Positions 48,297-51,641 of a stretch of 51,641 bases of DNA are shown in pieces; positions within the stretch are counted from its first letter, which is position 1; every line of letters begins with the position of its first letter. This DNA comes from Acidaminococcus intestini DSM 21505 (GTDB lineage: Bacteria > Bacillota > Negativicutes > Acidaminococcales > Acidaminococcaceae). Below the pieces are notes generated by a model, which saw only the letters and a program-made list of their open reading frames with translations, was not told the origin of the DNA and ran no database searches. Location: NCBI RefSeq assembly GCF_000425045.1, contig NZ_AULA01000014.1:1-51641 (forward strand), in the 5' to 3' direction. The position numbers and the translations under genes were made by a program.

Positions 48297-49511
48297 ATGA
48301 CCCCAAAAATTCAGATGAAAACGCCCCTTGTTGAAATGGATGGCGATGAAATGACCCGCATCCTCTGGAAGATGATCAAAGATATCCTGATTCTTCCCTA
48401 TATCGACCTCAAGAGTGAATACTATGATCTGGGGATGAAACACCGTGATGATACGGATGACGAGGTCACCATTGAGTCGGCGCTTGCCACAAAAAAATAC
48501 GGAGTCGCTGTCAAATGCGCCACCATTACGGCAAATGCGGCCCGTGTAAAGGAATATGACCTTAAGAAAATGTGGCCCAGCCCGAACGGAACGATCCGTG
48601 CCATCTTGGATGGAACCGTATTCCGTAAACCCATTATGGTCAAGGGGATTGCCCCGCTCGTCCGTAACTGGGAAAAGCCCATCACCATAGCGCGTCATGC
48701 TTTTGGTGACATCTATAAGAATACGGAACTGCGTATTCCTGCTGGCGGCAAAGCGGAGCTTGTCGTGACGGATGCGCAAGGTAGACAGACGCGCCGCACC
48801 ATTCATGAATTTAAAGGAGAAGGCATCACGCAGGGCATCTTCAATACGGATGAATCCATTCGCAGCTACGCTCATGCCTGTTTTGACTATGCGCTATCTG
48901 TCAAGGAAGACCTCTGGTTTGCCACGAAGGACACGGTCTCTAAAATCTATGATCATCGCTTCAAGGACATTTTCCAGGAAATTTATGACAAGGAATATAA
49001 AACGCGGTATGAAGCGTGCGGGATTGAATATTTCTATACTCTCATCGACGATGTTGTCGCCCGTATCATCCGTTCCCGCGGTGGAATGGTCTGGGCCTGC
49101 AAGAACTACGATGGCGACGTCATGAGCGACATGATGGCAACCGCCTTTGGTTCCCTTGCCATGATGACTTCCGTTCTTGTTTCTCCTGATGGAAACTATG
49201 AGTATGAAGCTGCTCACGGGACGGTGCAGCGTCATTACTATAAATATCTCAAGGGCGAGAAAACTTCCACGAATCCTGTGGCAACTATCTTTGCTTGGTC
49301 CGGCGCTCTTAGAAAACGCGGTGAGCTCGATGGTCTCCCTGAGCTCCAAACGTACGCCGACGCCCTTGAAAAAGCCACTATCGATACCATTGAAAGTGGC
49401 ACCATGACAGGTGATCTTTACAGCATGTCGAGCCTTCCGGAAAAAGTAAAAGTAAACAGCGAGGAATTCCTGAACGCCATTGCAGGTCGTCTCGAAAAAC
49501 TTCTCGCTTGA
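48297..49511 (+). CDS. icd: NADP-dependent isocitrate dehydrogenase, eukaryote-like subfamily
   Basis: 404 residues. The protein opens [17 protein letters not shown] and contains [33 protein letters not shown], and [21 protein letters not shown]. This is the homodimeric NADP enzyme type best known from eukaryotes (IDH1-like) and also found in some bacteria, not the E. coli Icd type. It makes 2-oxoglutarate and NADPH, feeding glutamate synthesis. ATG at 48297 with AGGAAGTGG upstream; the frame is open further upstream over the spacer without homology. A terminator follows. Confidence 0.9.
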   Translation: MTPKIQMKTPLVEMDGDEMTRILWKMIKDILILPYIDLKSEYYDLGMKHRDDTDDEVTIESALATKKYGVAVKCATITANAARVKEYDLKKMWPSPNGTIRAILDGTVFRKPIMVKGIAPLVRNWEKPITIARHAFGDIYKNTELRIPAGGKAELVVTDAQGRQTRRTIHEFKGEGITQGIFNTDESIRSYAHACFDYALSVKEDLWFATKDTVSKIYDHRFKDIFQEIYDKEYKTRYEACGIEYFYTLIDDVVARIIRSRGGMVWACKNYDGDVMSDMMATAFGSLAMMTSVLVSPDGNYEYEAAHGTVQRHYYKYLKGEKTSTNPVATIFAWSGALRKRGELDGLPELQTYADALEKATIDTIESGTMTGDLYSMSSLPEKVKVNSEEFLNAIAGRLEKLLA

Positions 49512-49516
49512 TTGGG

Positions 49517-49563
49517 ATCCCTCGTGGCGATGGACGTTTGTCCCCTGCCATGGGGGATTTTTT
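49517..49563 (+). terminator. Intrinsic terminator of icd
   Basis: ATCCC and GTGGC pair with GCCAT and GGGGAT, ending in T5-6, six bases after the stop. Confidence 0.65.
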
Positions 49564-49615
49564 ACAAATACGGGGTATAATCAGATCACAATGGTTTTCG
49601 CATTCACAGTAGCAT

Positions 49616-49642
49616 AGCATCACTGTGTCGGAGTGATTTTTT
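49616..49642 (+). terminator. Second terminator-like hairpin after icd
   Basis: ATCACT/AGTGAT stem, 7-base loop, T6 run. It lies upstream of a promoter-like TTTTCA-N17-TATGAT (49652-49680) for the next gene. Confidence 0.5.
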
Positions 49643-49707
49643 ACACCGAGTTTTTCAATCCGGTCCCCGTTTGCTATGATGAAACTGAATCCAAAAGGAG
49701 GGATACC

Positions 49708-50892
49708 ATGGATACGATGGGTTATTTACGTAAAATTGGCCAGTTCGGGAAAAATCCTGATGGCTCCTATACACGGCGTATTTTTAGCCCTGAATGGGAG
49801 CGTGCGGCAGACCTTGTCCGGAGCGAGATGAAGGCCCTTTCCATGAAGACGGACCGAGATGCCGCTGGAAATGAGCACGGTGTTCTTCTAGGCTCCGTTC
49901 CCGGTCTTCCGGCGATTATCCTGGGATCCCATCTTGACACTGTGCCTTCCGGCGGTCTCTATGACGGCGCCATGGGTGTCGCAGCGGCTCTTGCAGCGCT
50001 TAGCCGTGCTCAAAAAGAGGGCGTGATTTTCCGTCATCCAATGGAGATTTATGCCTTTAACGGCGAGGAGTTCAACCCCTTGGGAGCGCTTTTTGGAAGC
50101 CGCGTCCTCACAGGCTGGTTTGATTCCGAAGCGCCCCATATGAAAGATGCACTGCATTCCTTTGGCAAAACTGGGGAAGAGATGGCTGCGGCGCGGCGCG
50201 ATTTTGCTGGCGTCAAATGCTATCTCGAGGCCCATATCGAGCAGGGGCCTGAGCTTGCTTCCCGAAAGCTTCCTGTGGGTATTGTTACGGGCATTGCCGG
50301 CGTCTTTCGGTATCGCGTCATCTGCCACGGCATGGCTAATCACAGTGGTACGACGCTGATGAAGCGGCGCCATGACGCCATGGTGGGCATGGCAAAACTG
50401 ATTGTTTACGGGGATCTGAGGTGCCGTGAACTGGACGATCATCTCGTCTTTACGGCAGGGACCATCAAGTGCTTGCCCAATTCAGCCAATGTTGTACCAA
50501 ACCGTGTGGAAGCAACGTTCGAAATGCGCCACTTGGATCGGACCCTGACAGATGCCCTCATTGCAGACATCAAGACCTACGCCGAAACAATCCCGGATGT
50601 CACCTTTTCCTTTGAAACGCGGGAAGAAAAGCCCGGCACCTACTGTGACAAGGGACTTCAGGAAGTTTTTCAAAATGCCGCGGACCGCCTTCATCTGCCT
50701 TACTTTGTCATGCCCAGCGGTGCCAGCCACGACGCTCACGCCCTGGCCCGCCGCGTTCCAGTGGGGATGATCTTTGTCCCGAGCCGCGATGGCATCAGTC
50801 ATAATGGAAAGGAATGGACGGACGCAAAGGATGTGCGCGCTGCTGGGAACCTTCTTTATGAAGCTCTCCGAATCCTTGATAAGGAGGATTGA
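49708..50892 (+). CDS. M20-family Zn-dependent amidohydrolase (carbamoylase/allantoate amidohydrolase type)
   Basis: 394 residues. Metal-site segments of the AllC/HyuC branch: LGSHLDTVPSGGLYDGAMGV, NGEEFNPLGALFGSRVLTG, EAHIEQGPEL, the dimerisation lid with GMANHSGTTLMKRRHDAM, and MPSGASHDAHAL with the last His. It hydrolyses N-carbamoyl or allantoate-like amides; substrate unknown. ATG at 49708 with AAAGGAGGG before it. No purine or hydantoin genes are nearby, so context is silent. Confidence 0.85.
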   Translation: MDTMGYLRKIGQFGKNPDGSYTRRIFSPEWERAADLVRSEMKALSMKTDRDAAGNEHGVLLGSVPGLPAIILGSHLDTVPSGGLYDGAMGVAAALAALSRAQKEGVIFRHPMEIYAFNGEEFNPLGALFGSRVLTGWFDSEAPHMKDALHSFGKTGEEMAAARRDFAGVKCYLEAHIEQGPELASRKLPVGIVTGIAGVFRYRVICHGMANHSGTTLMKRRHDAMVGMAKLIVYGDLRCRELDDHLVFTAGTIKCLPNSANVVPNRVEATFEMRHLDRTLTDALIADIKTYAETIPDVTFSFETREEKPGTYCDKGLQEVFQNAADRLHLPYFVMPSGASHDAHALARRVPVGMIFVPSRDGISHNGKEWTDAKDVRAAGNLLYEALRILDKED

Positions 50893-50924
50893 GCAACGTC
50901 CTTAAATTCCTCCTCAAAGTCCCC

Positions 50925-50930
50925 TATAAT
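50925..50930 (+). promoter_or_regulatory. Possible -10 (TATAAT) for the HIRAN gene
   Basis: TATAAT 43 bases before the start of the HIRAN gene. A -35 is not clear. Confidence 0.35.
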
Positions 50931-50972
50931 GGACAGTATTTGTGTTATGATGATGCTAGAGGAGGGGAGAAT

Positions 50973-51278
50973 ATGAAAACTATCTATGTTACGATTACAG
51001 GAACGGACTTTTGCTGCGGATTGGACTTCTTTCGCCGGCACGATGCGCTTATCCTTAAAAAAGAACCCAAAAACGAATGGGACCGCGAGGCCATTGCCGT
51101 CTATCGGGAAGGCCTTGGCAAAGTGGGTTATGTCGCCAACAGTCCCAAGACCGTTCTTGGCGAAAGCTACAGTGCTGGCCGCCTTTATGACAAGATTGGC
51201 AAAAAAGCCACGGCCCGCGTCGAGGTGATTACGGACAAAGGAGTCCTCTGCAAGGTTAAAGGCCCCTTCAAGGACTAA
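50973..51278 (+). CDS. Single-domain HIRAN protein
   Basis: 101 residues. The central pattern ALILKKEPKNEWDREAIAVYREGLGKVGYVANSPKTVL fits the HIRAN fold (hydrophobic strand, EPxNxxDxxAIxV, then VGYV; I cite it in parts). HIRAN domains in Rad5/HLTF bind DNA 3' ends; free-standing bacterial forms are of unknown role. Ribosome site AGGAGGGGAG, ATG at 50973. It stands after the M20 hydrolase gene by 80 bases with its own possible promoter. Confidence 0.75.
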   Translation: MKTIYVTITGTDFCCGLDFFRRHDALILKKEPKNEWDREAIAVYREGLGKVGYVANSPKTVLGESYSAGRLYDKIGKKATARVEVITDKGVLCKVKGPFKD

Positions 51279-51301
51279 AAAAAGAGGCTGCCTTCTTACT
51301 G

Positions 51302-51344
51302 AAATGTACCCTCTTTACTGGACACCCAGTAAGGAGGGTACATT
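51302..51344 (+). promoter_or_regulatory. IS3 end hairpin that contains the transposase ribosome site
   Basis: AATGTACCCTC and TTACTGG pair with CCAGTAA and GAGGGTACATT (one mismatch) around a short loop. AAGGAGGG, the ribosome site of the next gene, is in the right arm. Folding on a read-through transcript would block translation. Confidence 0.6.
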
Positions 51345-51641
51345 TTGCGTTATACGACTGAATTTAAGCTGATGTGTGTAGAACTTTATCGTCAAGGTAA
51401 GTGGGTAAAAACACCTAAAGGAATTAAAACAGCAAATTTTCGTAACAAGATTCGTACTTGGAATCGTATCGAACAGGCTGGCGGACCGGAAGCATTGTGT
51501 CACAAAGCACATTACAAGGCATGGTCCCCAGAGGAGAAACTTGAATTGGTTTCACAAGTAAATGCCGGACAGTCAATGATGGCTGTCGCCTGTCAATATG
51601 GTATGAGCTATAGTCTTTTGTACCAATGGGTTCGTAAATAC
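51345..51641 (+). CDS. IS3-family transposase orfA, N-terminal part (runs off right edge)
   Basis: The forward strand is open for 99 codons from a TTG at 51345 (AAGGAGGG six bases upstream) to the window edge. It begins LRYTTEFKLMCVELYRQGKW and has a helix-turn-helix, with AWSPEEKLELVSQVNAGQSM and a final SYSLLYQWVRKY. This is the first protein of IS3-type elements (IS150-like group) that binds the element ends; the catalytic orfB should lie beyond the edge. The left element end is at about 51302-51304. It lies 66 bases after the HIRAN gene. Confidence 0.8.
   Translation, partial: MRYTTEFKLMCVELYRQGKWVKTPKGIKTANFRNKIRTWNRIEQAGGPEALCHKAHYKAWSPEEKLELVSQVNAGQSMMAVACQYGMSYSLLYQWVRKY

Overview
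The window looks like a chromosomal segment of an anaerobic diderm Firmicute of the class Negativicutes, most likely an Acidaminococcus-like organism. The class call rests on Firmicute-style Shine-Dalgarno sites and intrinsic terminators found together with a type V autotransporter that ends in an outer-membrane beta-barrel. The family call is inference from the dense set of TRAP, TctABC, SLC13, AGCS and NhaC organic-acid and amino-acid transporters. Both edges run into insertion sequences (ISL3-type on the left, IS3-type on the right), which would fit a draft contig broken at repeats.

Layout. 1-3.6 kb: the 5' end of an ISL3 transposase has replaced the start of a TAXI-type TRAP solute receptor; the rest of that operon (DUF1850 protein, fused QM permease) follows. 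3.8-13.0 kb: a probable hydroxy-acid locus with two LarA-type (nickel-pincer racemase family) proteins, an AraC and a LysR regulator, an SLC13 carrier, and a GlpA-like FAD/2Fe-2S dehydrogenase with its second flavoprotein and a DUF1667 Fe-S partner. 13.2-18.4 kb: an amidohydrolase, a DctQ subunit, a TRAP large permease fused to its own solute receptor, and a divergent LysR regulator. 19-22 kb: tctCBA with a terminator-like hairpin after tctC. 22.2-28 kb: a membrane protein with a hairpin between its ribosome site and start, a small protein coupled to a LysR regulator, and a 1163-residue autotransporter.

28.2-32 kb: a complete thiSFGHE thiamine operon behind a TPP riboswitch with two following hairpins. 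32-34.6 kb: a VWA protein and MoxR-type AAA+ ATPase pair. 34.7-36.2 kb: arsR-acr3 with a clear promoter and operator. 36.2-40.2 kb: NhaC antiporter, AGCS amino-acid symporter, DUF1624 acyltransferase. 40.3-41.1 kb: an 800-base gene-free stretch rich in perfect hairpins, with what looks like a decayed IS3 transposase relic. 41.1-51.3 kb: mainly housekeeping genes: a class I aminotransferase, polA-mutM-coaE, a lytic transglycosylase with a structured leader, two tRNA-Leu genes, NADP isocitrate dehydrogenase of the eukaryote-like type, an M20 amidohydrolase and a single-domain HIRAN protein. The IS3 orfA then runs off the right edge.

The most interesting units are (i) the SLC13/GlpA-like/GlpB-like/DUF1667 operon flanked by two LarA homologues, a candidate route for uptake, racemisation and oxidation of a 2-hydroxy acid; (ii) the TRAP permease-receptor fusion next to an amidohydrolase; and (iii) the structured region near 40.3-41.1 kb. 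All functions are read from sequence motifs by eye; no database search was possible.
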